This document shows, piece after piece, positions 1 to 11,280 of a stretch of 64,000 nucleotides of DNA (its first letter is position 1; the number at the start of each line of letters is the position of its first letter). Source of the stretch: Ornithinibacter aureus (GTDB lineage: Bacteria > Actinomycetota > Actinomycetes > Actinomycetales > Dermatophilaceae); contig NZ_VMSB01000001.1 of assembly GCF_009858245.1 (NCBI RefSeq), positions 3,631,645 to 3,695,644 of the forward strand, read 5' to 3'. Position numbers and translations under genes: made by a program. The notes beneath the pieces were generated by a model that worked only from the letters and a program-made list of their open reading frames with translations, had not been told where the DNA came from and ran no database searches.

Positions 1-27
1 GTGGCCCTGCTCGTGCGGCACTCGTGA
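1..27 (+). CDS. 3' end of upstream gene, probably treY (partial)
   Basis: Frame 1 reads eight codons (VALLVRHS) and then TGA at 25-27. The stop overlaps the GTG of the next gene as GTGA, the spacing of translationally coupled genes. Because the next gene is treZ, and treY (maltooligosyl trehalose synthase) is its usual upstream partner, this is most likely the end of treY. Eight residues cannot prove that by homology. Confidence 0.45.
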   Translation: MALLVRHS

Positions 28-1973
28 GCGTGGCGAGTCGACCTGGTGCGGGCAGGCTGCCGATCGAGGTCTGGGCCCCGAAGGCCGAGCACGTCGAGAT
101 CGAGTGGTCCGTACCGGAATCGACCAACAGGTCACTCGGGGTACAGCCTGCCGACGGGGCTGGCGTACCGGAATCGACCAATAGGTCACTCGGGGTACAG
201 CCTCGACGGGAGTCGATGACTGCACTCGGTGACGGCTGGTGGCGCTGGGACGGGCCGTCCACGGCATCCGAGAGCGAGGGGACGCCGACGGCATCCGACC
301 TCGTCCTCGACTACGCGTTCGTGCTCGACGGTGCCGAACCTCCCGTGCCCGACCCTCGCAGCGCGTGGCAGCCCCACGGCGTACACGCACCGAGCCGCAC
401 GTTCGACCCGGCCACCCTGACGTGGACCGACGGCGACTGGCGCGGCCCGAGGGACGGCCAGGGCGTGCTCGGTGGCGTCGTCTACGAACTGCACATCGGC
501 ACCTTCACCGCGCGGGGCACCTTCGATGCCGCCATCGAGCGGCTCGATCACCTCGTCGACCTCGGCGTCGACGTCGTCAACGTCATGCCGATCGCCGCCT
601 TCGACGGCCGGTGGGGCTGGGGCTACGACGGCGTCGGGCTCTACGCCGTGCACGACCCCTACGGCGGCCCGGCCGCGTTCGCCCGCTTCGTCGACGCCTG
701 CCACGCCCGCGGGCTCGGGGTCTGCCTCGACGTCGTGCACAACCACCTCGGCGCGAGCGGCAACTACCTCGCCCGCTTCGGCCCGTACTTCACGACCGCG
801 CACAGCACCCCCTGGGGGCCGGCGGTCAACCTCGACCAGGACCACGCCGACCACGTGCGCGGCTTCATCGTCGACAACGCGCTGCGCTGGTTGCGCGACT
901 TCCACGTCGACGCCCTGCGCCTGGATGCCGTGCACGAGCTGCGCGACGCCTCGCCCCGGCACCTGCTCGCCGATCTCTCGGATGCCGTGGCGGCGCTGGC
1001 TGAGCACCTCGCTCGCCCGCTCGACCTCATCGCCGAGAGCGACCTCAACGACGTCGACATGATCACGCCGACCGCCCAGGGCGGGCGTGGCATGAGCGCC
1101 CAGTGGGACGACGACATCCACCACGCCCTGCACGTCACCCTCACCGGCGAGAGCCACGGGTACTACACCGACTTCGCCGGCGGGGCGGGTCGTGACGAGG
1201 CTGGGCCACTCGCCGTGCTCGCGAAGGTGCTGACCTGCGGGTTCCTGCACGACGGCAGCCACTCCAGCTTCCGGGGGCGCCCGTGGGGCCAGCCGGTCGA
1301 CACCGAGCACGTCGATGCCCGCCGACTGCTGGGGTACCTCCAGACCCACGACCAGGTCGGCAACCGGATGACCGGCGACCGGATCAGCGCCGTCGTGCCG
1401 CCCGGGCTCCAGGCCGCCGGCGCCGCGCTCTACCTGCTCGCACCCACCACCCCGATGATCTTCATGGGGGAGGAGTGGGGTGCCTCGACGCCGTGGCAGT
1501 ACTTCACGAGCTTCACCGACGAGGCCCTCGCGGATGCCGTGCGCGCCGGCAGGCGGGCCGAGTTCGCCAGCCACGGCTGGTCCACCGCCGACGTGCCAGA
1601 CCCGCAGAGCCCCGCCACGCGGGAGGCCTCGGTGCTCGCCTGGGGCGAGGTCGACGAGGCCGGGCACCGGCGCCTGCTCGACTGGTACCGGGCGTGCATC
1701 GCCCTGCGCCGGAGGGTCATCGGTGCGGGTCCGACCCGCCTCGCCGACGTTCGCGTCGACGTGGACGAGGCCGCGCGCACGGTGGTGACGCTCCACGCGC
1801 CTGCTGGGCGGACGGCATCCGCCGTCGTGCTCAACCTCGCCGACGACCCCGCCGACGTGCCCCTGCCGCGATCAGGCGGTCGGGTGGCCCTCGCCTGGGA
1901 CCCTGAAGGCACCACGCTGACCACGGATGCCGTGCGCCTGCCGGGCGGGTCAGCCGCGGTCGTCCTCTGGTGA
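24..1973 (+). CDS. treZ: Malto-oligosyltrehalose trehalohydrolase (GH13)
   Basis: Cytoplasmic GH13 enzyme that cleaves trehalose from maltooligosyl-trehalose, the second step of the TreY/TreZ route from glycogen. The 649 residues fit the family. They begin with a CBM48-like beta domain (VEVWAP-type strand near residue 15), followed by the catalytic barrel from YELHIGTFT. The nucleophile is Asp301 in LRLDAVHEL, the general acid Glu338 in IAESDLND, and the third Asp lies in LQTHDQVGN. The GTG start overlaps the preceding stop (GTGA). Odd feature: residues 30-42 and 48-60 are the same 13-residue repeat (VPESTNRSLGVQP), inserted into the N-terminal domain. The 3' end overlaps the convergent tesB by 24 nt. 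Confidence 0.95.
   Translation: MSVASRPGAGRLPIEVWAPKAEHVEIEWSVPESTNRSLGVQPADGAGVPESTNRSLGVQPRRESMTALGDGWWRWDGPSTASESEGTPTASDLVLDYAFVLDGAEPPVPDPRSAWQPHGVHAPSRTFDPATLTWTDGDWRGPRDGQGVLGGVVYELHIGTFTARGTFDAAIERLDHLVDLGVDVVNVMPIAAFDGRWGWGYDGVGLYAVHDPYGGPAAFARFVDACHARGLGVCLDVVHNHLGASGNYLARFGPYFTTAHSTPWGPAVNLDQDHADHVRGFIVDNALRWLRDFHVDALRLDAVHELRDASPRHLLADLSDAVAALAEHLARPLDLIAESDLNDVDMITPTAQGGRGMSAQWDDDIHHALHVTLTGESHGYYTDFAGGAGRDEAGPLAVLAKVLTCGFLHDGSHSSFRGRPWGQPVDTEHVDARRLLGYLQTHDQVGNRMTGDRISAVVPPGLQAAGAALYLLAPTTPMIFMGEEWGASTPWQYFTSFTDEALADAVRAGRRAEFASHGWSTADVPDPQSPATREASVLAWGEVDEAGHRRLLDWYRACIALRRRVIGAGPTRLADVRVDVDEAARTVVTLHAPAGRTASAVVLNLADDPADVPLPRSGGRVALAWDPEGTTLTTDAVRLPGGSAAVVLW
111..203 (+). repeat. 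Two 39-bp direct repeats inside treZ
   Basis: A 39-bp unit occurs at 111-149 and 165-203 with one mismatch. The 54-bp period keeps the frame. Each unit carries GTAC near both ends of its first 34 bases and a small hairpin (GACC, 4-nt loop, GGTC). TreZ proteins do not normally have this insertion, so it may be a short repeat element that landed in the gene and was then duplicated. Confidence 0.85.
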
Positions 1974-2963
1974 GGGCACGCGCAACATGCCCTCCTGCGC
2001 GACGGTGGCCACGAGGATGCCGCCTTCGGTGAACATGCGGCCGATGCCCAGGCCCCGCCCGCCCTGCGCCGAGGGGGAGTGCTCGGCGTAGAGGATCCAC
2101 TCATCCGCACGGGCCGGGCGGTGGAACCACATGGCGTGGTCAAGGCTGGCTGCCCGCAGGCCCGGCGTGGTCCAGGTGCGGCCGTGGCGGCGCAGGATCG
2201 TCTCGAGCAGCGAGTAGTCGGAGGCGTAGGCCAGCACGGCGTCGTGGATGAGCGGGTCGTCCGGCAGGGTGCCGGTGGCGCGCATCCAGACCCGCTGGTC
2301 AGCGACCCGGTCGGTGGCCGGGGTCGCGAAGAGGTTGCCCTCGACGTGCCGCTGGTCGATGGCCCGGCCCTCGGCCATGTGCCGGGCCGCCGGGTGGTCG
2401 ACGCCCTCGAAGAGCTCGGCCAGGCTCGGGAGCGTGTCGGGGGAGGGGGCCTGCGGGAACGGGTCCTGGTGGTCGAGGCCGGCGTCGGGGTCCTGGAACG
2501 AGGCGCTCATCGACAGGATCGGCTTGCCGTGCTGGATGGCGTGCACCCGGCGGGTCGAGAAGGAGCGGCCGTCACGCATGCGCTCGACGCTGAACGTGAT
2601 CGGCTGGGTGTCGTCGCCGGGGCGCATGAAGTACGCGTGCAGTGAGTGCAGGCGCCGCTTCTCGCCGCCCTCGATGACGCGCACGGTGCGGCCACAGGCG
2701 ATGACGCCCTGGGCGAGGACCTGCCCGCCGAACACCCGACCGTGCGGCTGCTTCTGGCTCTGCCCGCGGAACAGGGTGATGTCCTCGGCGAAGGTCTCAG
2801 GCAGGGGGGTCGGCAGCGTGCCGTCGGCGGTGTCGGCCGTCGACAGGGGCTGCACGCTCATCACCGCCGAGCCGAGCTCCTCGAGGTCCAGGGTGGCCAG
2901 GAGGTCGAGGAGCGGTGCGGGCTGCGTGTTCTCAGGGGGCTGAGTCGAGTCGCTGGAGGTCAC
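1950..2963 (-). CDS. tesB: Acyl-CoA thioesterase II (TesB type)
   Basis: Double-hotdog thioesterase that hydrolyses acyl-CoA to free fatty acid and CoA in the cytoplasm. The 337 residues carry two hotdog halves: the first around FGGQVLAQ and LHSLHAYFMRPGD, the second around YASDYSLLETIL and SLDHAMWFHRP. These match TesB family landmarks, including the C-terminal LDH/WFHRP segment. GTG at 2963 is used as start; the leading ~30 residues are low-complexity, so a later start cannot be excluded. It converges on treZ and shares 24 nt with it. There is no operon partner on its strand. Confidence 0.92.
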   Translation of the reverse strand: MTSSDSTQPPENTQPAPLLDLLATLDLEELGSAVMSVQPLSTADTADGTLPTPLPETFAEDITLFRGQSQKQPHGRVFGGQVLAQGVIACGRTVRVIEGGEKRRLHSLHAYFMRPGDDTQPITFSVERMRDGRSFSTRRVHAIQHGKPILSMSASFQDPDAGLDHQDPFPQAPSPDTLPSLAELFEGVDHPAARHMAEGRAIDQRHVEGNLFATPATDRVADQRVWMRATGTLPDDPLIHDAVLAYASDYSLLETILRRHGRTWTTPGLRAASLDHAMWFHRPARADEWILYAEHSPSAQGGRGLGIGRMFTEGGILVATVAQEGMLRVPSPEDDRG

Positions 2964-2994
2964 CGTCGCAACGATATCCGGCGTGGTGGTGGGC

Positions 2995-3034
2995 GCGGTC
3001 AGGCGCGGTCAGGTGTGGTCAGGGGCGGTCAGGC
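2995..3034 (+). repeat. Four 10-bp imperfect tandem repeats
   Basis: Four units of the form G(C/T)GGTCAGGN lie between tesB and the mocR-type gene and overlap the last codons of the latter. They are short and imperfect, and probably arose by slippage. Confidence 0.6.
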
Positions 3035-4510
3035 GACGAGCGGCCGTCGTCTCCCGCGTGCGTCCGGACGGGTGGTCGCCGGCGCAGCCACCCTGCCCGA
3101 CGCTCGGGGAGCGCGTGCACACTCAAGAGCCCCCGCGAGGCGCGCCACGGCATCCACCATGACCTCGGGCGGTAGCACGAACGGCAGGCGGATCCAGCGA
3201 TCCAGCCCCCCGACGACCGCGAAGCGCGGGCCCGCGGCGACGAGCAGGTCGGCATCCTCGGCGGCCACGGCGACGGTGGTGGCGTCGACGTGCGGCGGCA
3301 GTTCGCACCACAGCGACAGCCCGCCGCGCGGCATCCGAAAACCGATCTTCGGGAGGTGAGTTCGCAGCGCGTCGGCGAGGGCGCCCCGTGAGGTGCGCAG
3401 GTCGTCGCGGCGCTGCGGGGACAGGCCGGGGTGGGCGCGCATCAGCTCCAGGAGGACGAGCTGTTCGAGCACTGGGGCACCGAGGTCGGTGGTCACCCGG
3501 GCCTCGACCAGCGCTGGCAGGGTGCCCTTGGGTGCGCGGATCCACCCGGTGCGCAGGCCTCCCCAGTGCGACTTCGACGCGCTGCCGACGCAGATCGCCC
3601 GCGGGTCGTGGGCGGCGAAGGGTAGCGGCATCGGATCCGCGTCGTCGAGGTCGACCTCGACGATCGTCTCGTCGATGACGGGGATCGTCGCGGATGTCGT
3701 GAGCGCGCGGGCGAGCATGGCGCGCGCGTCGTCGCTCATCAGGGCGCCGGTGGGGTTGTGGAAGTCGGGGATGAGCACGGCCAGGCTCGCCCCGGCGGCA
3801 CGGATGGTGCGGGCCGACTCGGTGGCGTCCCAGCCGTCGGGGTCGATCGCCAGCGGGGTGAGCCGGGCGCCCGAGCGGCGCAGGGCGTCGATGGTGTTGG
3901 GGTAGGTGGGGCTCTCGACGACGACGCGGTCACCGTGGTGGAGCAGCGCCCGCAGCACGATGCCGATGCCGGCGACGGCGCCCGAGGTGACGAGGACGTC
4001 GTCGGGGCTGGTCGGCAGCCCGCGCTGGGTGTAGCGGTCGGCGATGACCTCGCGCAGGTCCGGGATGCCGAGGGTCAGGTAGCCGGCCCCGGCCAGGTGT
4101 TCGGGGAGTTGGGTGACGGCTCGTTCGTAGGCCTCGACGACACCCGCGGGGGCGCGGGTGGCCGCGCAGGTGAGGTCGATGACGCCCTCGCCGGGGTCGG
4201 CGGGGAAGAGCGAGCCGGCAGCACGCACCCGGCTCCCGGAGGGGAGCGAGGCCACGGAGCCCGAGCCGCGGCGTGAGGTGAGGTAGCCGGTGTCGCGCAG
4301 CACGGCATACGCCCGGGTCACCGTCGTGCGGCTGACGTCGAGGGATGCCGTGAGCTCGCGCTCGCTCGGCAGTCGGGTGCCTGCGGCGATGCGGCCGTCG
4401 GCGATGGCCAGGCGCAAGGCGTCGGCCAGGGCGCGGTAGGCGGGGCGTCCCGGGGCGAGGGTGCCGACGAGCCGGGCGGTGCGTGCTGCGGAGACGGAGT
4501 GCGTCGACAT
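3029..4510 (-). CDS. MocR/GntR-family regulator with aminotransferase-like domain
   Basis: The 493 residues join an N-terminal GntR-type winged helix (SERELTASLDVSRTTVTRAY, about residues 45-70) to a fold-type I aminotransferase-like domain. The PLP-lysine motif VGSASKSHWGGLRTGWI is present. MocR proteins use PLP or an amino compound as effector and control a neighbouring gene. Here the divergent neighbour, 63 nt away, is a YczE-type membrane protein, which repeats the known pairing of YczR-type MocR regulators with yczE. ATG 4510 is chosen because the wHTH begins just after it; the frame is open further upstream but carries no homology there. An aminotransferase role alone is unlikely given the wHTH. 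Confidence 0.9.
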   Translation of the reverse strand: MSTHSVSAARTARLVGTLAPGRPAYRALADALRLAIADGRIAAGTRLPSERELTASLDVSRTTVTRAYAVLRDTGYLTSRRGSGSVASLPSGSRVRAAGSLFPADPGEGVIDLTCAATRAPAGVVEAYERAVTQLPEHLAGAGYLTLGIPDLREVIADRYTQRGLPTSPDDVLVTSGAVAGIGIVLRALLHHGDRVVVESPTYPNTIDALRRSGARLTPLAIDPDGWDATESARTIRAAGASLAVLIPDFHNPTGALMSDDARAMLARALTTSATIPVIDETIVEVDLDDADPMPLPFAAHDPRAICVGSASKSHWGGLRTGWIRAPKGTLPALVEARVTTDLGAPVLEQLVLLELMRAHPGLSPQRRDDLRTSRGALADALRTHLPKIGFRMPRGGLSLWCELPPHVDATTVAVAAEDADLLVAAGPRFAVVGGLDRWIRLPFVLPPEVMVDAVARLAGALECARAPRASGRVAAPATTRPDARGRRRPLVA

Positions 4511-4573
4511 GGTGGCCACTCTTGCACGATTGGCTATCGAAGTGAAGGCCACTTCTGGGGCATGCTGGGGTGC
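4511..4573. promoter_or_regulatory. Divergent promoter/operator region of the MocR-YczE pair
   Basis: The 63-bp intergenic region has a direct repeat GGCCACT at 4514-4520 and 4547-4553 (33-bp period). It also has a perfect inverted repeat GAAGTG (4539-4544) / CACTTC (4550-4555). Known MocR regulators often bind spaced direct repeats, so these are candidate operator half-sites. No binding data exist here. Confidence 0.5.
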
Positions 4574-5292
4574 ATGACCCCGATCCAGGCCCTCCGTCGC
4601 GGCGCGAGCCGTCGTGTCGAGCTCGTCCCGATGAACCCGATCGAGCAGCTGCGTGCCGGTCGCCTGCCGCACCGGGTGGCCCAGCTGCTCGTCGGGCTCG
4701 TGCTGTTCGGCATCTCGATGGCGTTGCTGCTGCACGCCGACCTGGGTCTCGAGCCGTGGGGGGTGCTCCAGTACGGGCTGATCCAGCACATCCCCATGTC
4801 GTACGGGCTCATGAGCATCGTCGTGTCGTTCGTCGTGCTGCTCCTGTGGATCCCGCTGCGCCAGTGGCCGGGGCTCGGGACGGTGCTGAACGCCGTCGTC
4901 ATCGGGCTCGCGATCGACGCCACGCTCGCCGTGGTGCCAGCCATCGAGGGACTCGGCTGGCGGATCGCGGTGATGCTGCTCGCGATCGTCGGCAACGGGG
5001 TGGCGGGGGCCATGTACATCGGCAGCCAGCTCGGGCCGGGCCCGCGCGACGGGTTGATGACCGGCCTGGCGCGGCGCACCGGGCGCTCGATCCGGCTGGT
5101 GCGCACGTCACTCGAGGTGACGGTGGTCGTGCTCGGCTTCGCCCTCGGCGGCATCCTCGGTGTGGGGACGGTGCTGTACGCCCTGCTCATCGGCCCGGTC
5201 GTGCAGTTCTTCCTGCCGGTGCTGACCGTGCGAGTGCAGCCGCCCGCAACGGCGACAGACGGTGAGGGAGCGGCCTCGGCCCAGGAACCCGC

Positions 5293-7464
<2,172 letters not shown>

Positions 7465-7506
7465 GATCACCCCACCGTAGGTGCAGTCACCGACAGCGGC
7501 GGCTCG

Positions 7507-8025
7507 TCATCCACAGGGCTCGAGGACGAAGATCCGCACGGTCCGCCCGGAGATGCGCGCCAGGTACTTCGGGTAGCCGACGTAGATCGTCGCAGCCGTC
7601 GCCAGCACCTGCGCCCGCTCGGCCTCGGTCGCCGCGCGGGCGACGACCTCGACCTCGCGGTCTCGGAAGGCCACCGTGGCGGCCGGGTTCGCCTCGAGGT
7701 TCAGCGCCCACGTCGGCGTGCTCGGCCCGCCGAAGTTCGTGCCGAGCAGGGCCAGGGTCGCCTCGTGGGGGATGGCGACGAGCTGGGTGTGCCGCCGCGT
7801 CCCGGTGCGCCGGCCCGTCGTTGTCAGCGCGATGATCGGAAGCCCGGCCAGCATCTCGATCGCGGTGGTGCGGCCCCGGCTGAGGCGGGCGACGGTGCGG
7901 TCCATGGCGGGCAGGTAGCGCGCCAGCAGCTTCGATCCGACGCGCGCGGATCCCGCCCGACGCACCCCGCGCTGAGCCGGGTTCGGTGTGGTGATGCGGT
8001 AATCGAGGTCGGCTGCGAGTCCCAC
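7507..8025 (-). CDS. Deazaflavin (F420)-dependent nitroreductase-family oxidoreductase
   Basis: A DDN/FDOR-type split-barrel protein of about 172 residues. Family landmarks are visible: LPIIALTTTGRRTGTRRHTQL, then NFGGPSTPTWALNLEANP and a terminal RTVRIFVLEP strand. Members bind F420 and reduce diverse substrates; the substrate cannot be read from sequence. The start is uncertain. GTG 8025 is chosen, while a TTG at 8064 would add 13 residues without homology. It is divergent from the serine hydrolase gene at 8106. Confidence 0.82.
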   Translation of the reverse strand: MGLAADLDYRITTPNPAQRGVRRAGSARVGSKLLARYLPAMDRTVARLSRGRTTAIEMLAGLPIIALTTTGRRTGTRRHTQLVAIPHEATLALLGTNFGGPSTPTWALNLEANPAATVAFRDREVEVVARAATEAERAQVLATAATIYVGYPKYLARISGRTVRIFVLEPCG

Positions 8026-8105
8026 GGGTGGACGGTAGCAAGCGTTGACACGGCCGGCGGCCAAGCCCGAATCTGGGAGGGGCCTTGAGGCAGCGAGGAG
8101 TGCGC

Positions 8106-9827
8106 ATGCGTGTTCGATCGTCGCAGGGGGAGTCGTCGGTGCGCTCGGTGCGCTCGGTGGGCCGAGCGGCGACGGCCCTCACCGCGGGTGTGGTGCTGGT
8201 GCTGGGAGGCGGCCTCGCCACGGCATCCGTGATGGTGGCGGGTGCGAGCGCCGGTGCGTCCCCCGTAGTGAGCGGGCCCGACAGCGTGACCGCGCAGGAA
8301 CCCGTCGTGAACGAGGCCCGCCTCGCGGAGGTCGAGGCCTACTTGGAGCGGGAGCGGCGCTCGCTCGGAGTGCCGGGGTTCGCCGCGGCCCTCGTGGTCG
8401 GGGACCATGCCGTGCTCGAGGTGGGGCTCGGGACAGCGGACGAACAGGGCAACCCGGTGGCTCCCACGACCCCCTTCCTCATCGCCTCCCTCGCCAAGTC
8501 CGTGACCGCGATCGCCGTCCTGCGCCTCGTCGACGACGGCCTGGTCGGCCTCGACAAGCCCGTGACGACCTACGACCCCGAGCTGGCGCCCGGTGGTGAC
8601 AGCGTGACCGTGGCCGACCTCCTCCACCACCGGGCGGGGCCGACGACCAGCGACGGGCTCGAGTCGTTCGGCGGGGACGTCGGGGCCAGCGTGGAGCTCA
8701 ACGCGCTTCGTCTCGCGGACCGGCTCCAGCCATCGGACTTCACCTACACGAATGCCGGTTACGACGTCCTCGCGCTGCTCGTGGAGCGAGTCAGTGGCCG
8801 GGGCTTCGAGGACCATCTGCAGGACGAGGTCCTCGGGCCACTCGGGATGACGGCGACGACCACGGATGCCGGGCTGGCTGCGGGCGCCGGCCTGGCCACC
8901 GGGCACTACCGCTGGCTGGGCCTGGGGTACCGGCCCGTGGAGACGCCCCTGCCCGCCGGCATGGTCGGGTCGTACCGGATGTTCTCGACGGCGCAAGACC
9001 TCGGGCGCCTGTTGGCCGCGCACCTCGTGGCACACCCGATTCTCACGGAGAGCTCGTGGCGCTGGCTGCACGAGGGCCGACCCGTCGCTGCCGGAGACCG
9101 TGGCGACAGCGGCGACAGCGGCGACAGGGGCGACAGCGGCGACAGCGGCGACAGCGGCGTGAGGTACGGCGGAGGGCTCTTCCTGTTCCCCGCGGACGAG
9201 TCGGCGGGACCGAGCCTGGAGGGGCAGCTGGTCCTGTCCCACGACGGCTCCGCCTTGGGGTTCCGGGCGATGCAGTGGCTCCTGCCCGAGGAGGACACCG
9301 GCTTCGTCCTCCTCGCCAACGGAAACGACCAGGCCGACGAGTACCAGCTGGTGCGGGTCGCCTACAACGTGCAGCGGCTGCTGTTCGGGGCGCCCCTCGT
9401 CGAGCGGACGGCCGAGGTCGACCCTCTCCTGCGGTGGGGGAAACAGGCCCTGGTGCTCCTCGTGGTGGTCCAGCTCACTCTCGGCGCCATGGCGTGGTGG
9501 GCGCTGCGGCATCGTCGGGCCGGTGTGGGCGGGACGCGCTCGGGCCGTGTCGTCCTCGCCGTGGCCGCCGTCGTCGACGTGGTGGCCCTCGGGCTCGTCC
9601 TGGTGCTCCTGCCGCGGCTGCTCGAGACGCCCCTGCGCGTCGTCCTAGAGGCACCGGACGTCCGCCTGCTCGTCGCCCTGGTGGTGCTCGGGGCGCTGTC
9701 CGGCGTCGTGCGCGCCGTGGTGTGGGGGCTGGGCGTGCGTGCCCCGGCGCCTGCCGGCGCGCCGGGTCCCCCTCAGGCCCAGCCGGGCTCGTCCACCCCG
9801 CCGGGAACGTCGGCGTCAGCGTCGTAG
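8106..9827 (+). CDS. Membrane-anchored beta-lactamase-fold serine hydrolase
   Basis: The 573 residues start with a signal/anchor helix (about residues 20-48). A class C beta-lactamase/esterase domain follows, with SxxK motif SLAK (nucleophile Ser) and YxN motif YTNAGY. The C-terminus carries about three membrane segments, such as ALVLLVVVQLTLGAMAWWAL. The active site should lie outside the membrane; the substrate (peptide, ester or lactam) is unknown. ATG 8106 is chosen because GAGGAG sits 7-12 nt upstream; a TTG at 8085 is in frame but lacks one. A (Gly-Asp-Ser)n stretch sits in a loop. It overlaps the convergent hydrolase by 55 nt. Confidence 0.88.
   Translation: MRVRSSQGESSVRSVRSVGRAATALTAGVVLVLGGGLATASVMVAGASAGASPVVSGPDSVTAQEPVVNEARLAEVEAYLERERRSLGVPGFAAALVVGDHAVLEVGLGTADEQGNPVAPTTPFLIASLAKSVTAIAVLRLVDDGLVGLDKPVTTYDPELAPGGDSVTVADLLHHRAGPTTSDGLESFGGDVGASVELNALRLADRLQPSDFTYTNAGYDVLALLVERVSGRGFEDHLQDEVLGPLGMTATTTDAGLAAGAGLATGHYRWLGLGYRPVETPLPAGMVGSYRMFSTAQDLGRLLAAHLVAHPILTESSWRWLHEGRPVAAGDRGDSGDSGDRGDSGDSGDSGVRYGGGLFLFPADESAGPSLEGQLVLSHDGSALGFRAMQWLLPEEDTGFVLLANGNDQADEYQLVRVAYNVQRLLFGAPLVERTAEVDPLLRWGKQALVLLVVVQLTLGAMAWWALRHRRAGVGGTRSGRVVLAVAAVVDVVALGLVLVLLPRLLETPLRVVLEAPDVRLLVALVVLGALSGVVRAVVWGLGVRAPAPAGAPGPPQAQPGSSTPPGTSASAS
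9102..9155 (+). repeat. Six 9-bp tandem repeats (Gly-Asp-Ser) in the hydrolase gene
   Basis: Six units of GGCGACAG(C/G) encode Gly-Asp-Ser/Arg triplets. Copy-number change would keep the frame. The stretch lies in a variable loop before VRYGGGLFLF. Confidence 0.9.
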
Positions 9828-11176
9828 GGCGTGCGCGTGAAGCGGAACGACGCGAGGTCGAGATGCGAGACGCTGCCGTCGGGTCGGCGCACCACCGTCA
9901 GTGGCTCACCCGTGTGGTACCCGTCGAGGCCCTCCCAGGCGTCGGGCCCGGTCCGGCGGAACCGCGAGCCTCGCCCGGCCCCGGGCTCGCCGAGCACGAG
10001 GTGCTCGCCGACCATCGTCGCGACCTCGACCGCCGGCCCCCAGTGGCACGTTCCCACGAGCTCGAGCAGCGAGGGGTCGCCCGCGGCTGCCCACGGCGTG
10101 ACCGGTGCCGGCTCGAGGTCGGCGAGCGTGCTCAGCAGATCCGGGCCGATCGTCTTCGTGACGGGGCTCGCCGTCGTGTTGGTGAGCACGACGACCCCGT
10201 CGCCCGGGGCACCCACGGCGGGCGGGCGGCATCCGGATGCCGTGGCGCGGCTGTCGCTGGTCAGCTGGACGCGCAGCCCCGCGAGGAACCCGGGCATGGA
10301 CCCTCCGTGGCCGGCGTACCGGATGCCGTTGGCGTTCCAGACCTGCCATCCCAGGCCATGAGCCCCCGACCAGGGCTGGCCGGGCTCGTCGACGACGTGG
10401 TGCGGCTCGACCATCTCGGCCAGCGTGGCCGCATCGAGCACGCCGTGGGTGTCGCCGCCGAGGAAGGCCGCCCACCGGGCCAGGTCGGTGGCGGTGGTCC
10501 AGAGCTGACCCGCGGGGGCCATCGCCCCGGCGTCGTGCTCGGGCTCGGGAAGGAGGACGTCGGCGAAGGGGTGCACCGCGAGCCCCTGCGCGGCGGAGCC
10601 GGTGGGGCGGGTCGTCGTGCGCGTCATGCCGAGTGGCTGGAGCAGCTCGTCGTTGACGACGTCGAACCAGCTCTGGTCGTGGTGGACCTCGAGCAGGCGG
10701 CCCAGCGCGGCGTACCCGACGTTGGAGTAGTGGAAGCGGCGCCCGGCCCGAAACCGCTGACCGGTCGCGGCGGCCAGGGAGTCCCAGTCGCCGCCTTCTG
10801 TGCGTTCCCACCACGGGCCCTTGGTCTCGGCCTGGACCCCGCTCGCGTGGGTGAGCAGGTGCTCGATGGTGACGTCGTCGAGTGCCGTGTGTGGCACGTG
10901 GGCGCCGAAACGGTCGGCAAGGTCGAGGCGACCGGCATCCCGAAGGCGCAGGACGCCCACGGCGATGAACGTCTTGGTGATGGAGCCCATCCGGTACTGG
11001 GTGTCGGCGTCGGCGCGGCGGCCGCGGGGTCGACCGTCGACCGTGCCGACGGCCCCGCTCCAGACGAGCTCGCCACCACGCACGAGCGCGGCCGTGACCG
11101 AGGGCAGGCGGCCGGCGCGCTGGGCCGTGGCGAGCACGTGGTCGAGGCGGGTGGCGGTCGAGGGGAGCAGCGGCAT
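9773..11176 (-). CDS. Beta-lactamase-fold serine hydrolase (soluble)
   Basis: A 467-residue class C beta-lactamase/esterase-type protein. SxxK motif SITK lies in RMGSITKTFIAVGVL, YxN motif YSNVGY follows, and an HGGSMPGF-like motif (YAGHGGSMPGFLAG) marks the third catalytic element. No signal peptide is evident, so it is probably cytoplasmic, unlike its convergent neighbour. ATG 11176 fits the domain start; the frame stays open upstream through a repeat-rich region with no homology. Substrate unknown. The two hydrolases differ too much in length and topology to be a recent duplicate pair. Confidence 0.86.
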   Translation of the reverse strand: MPLLPSTATRLDHVLATAQRAGRLPSVTAALVRGGELVWSGAVGTVDGRPRGRRADADTQYRMGSITKTFIAVGVLRLRDAGRLDLADRFGAHVPHTALDDVTIEHLLTHASGVQAETKGPWWERTEGGDWDSLAAATGQRFRAGRRFHYSNVGYAALGRLLEVHHDQSWFDVVNDELLQPLGMTRTTTRPTGSAAQGLAVHPFADVLLPEPEHDAGAMAPAGQLWTTATDLARWAAFLGGDTHGVLDAATLAEMVEPHHVVDEPGQPWSGAHGLGWQVWNANGIRYAGHGGSMPGFLAGLRVQLTSDSRATASGCRPPAVGAPGDGVVVLTNTTASPVTKTIGPDLLSTLADLEPAPVTPWAAAGDPSLLELVGTCHWGPAVEVATMVGEHLVLGEPGAGRGSRFRRTGPDAWEGLDGYHTGEPLTVVRRPDGSVSHLDLASFRFTRTPYDADADVPGGVDEPGWA

Positions 11177-11280
11177 CCGCACAGCGTAGGGCGGCAGGTG
11201 CGGGCTGGTAGCTGGAGAGGGGTTGGCGCCGTGGTGCGGGGGGTGCGGGGGGTGCGGAGGGAGGGGGACGGGGGGTGCCG

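Noticed and set aside
186..1796. Long minus-strand open frame opposite treZ, and similar long antisense frames opposite valS, pepN, clpX, cobB and others
   Set aside because: They are frame shadows of real GC-rich genes: Arg/Gly/Val-rich composition, no domains, no start signals.
9102..9155. Short CRISPR-like array
   Set aside because: The units are 9 bp with no spacers and encode Gly-Asp-Ser in frame; it is a coding tandem repeat. No CRISPR array or cas gene is seen in the window.
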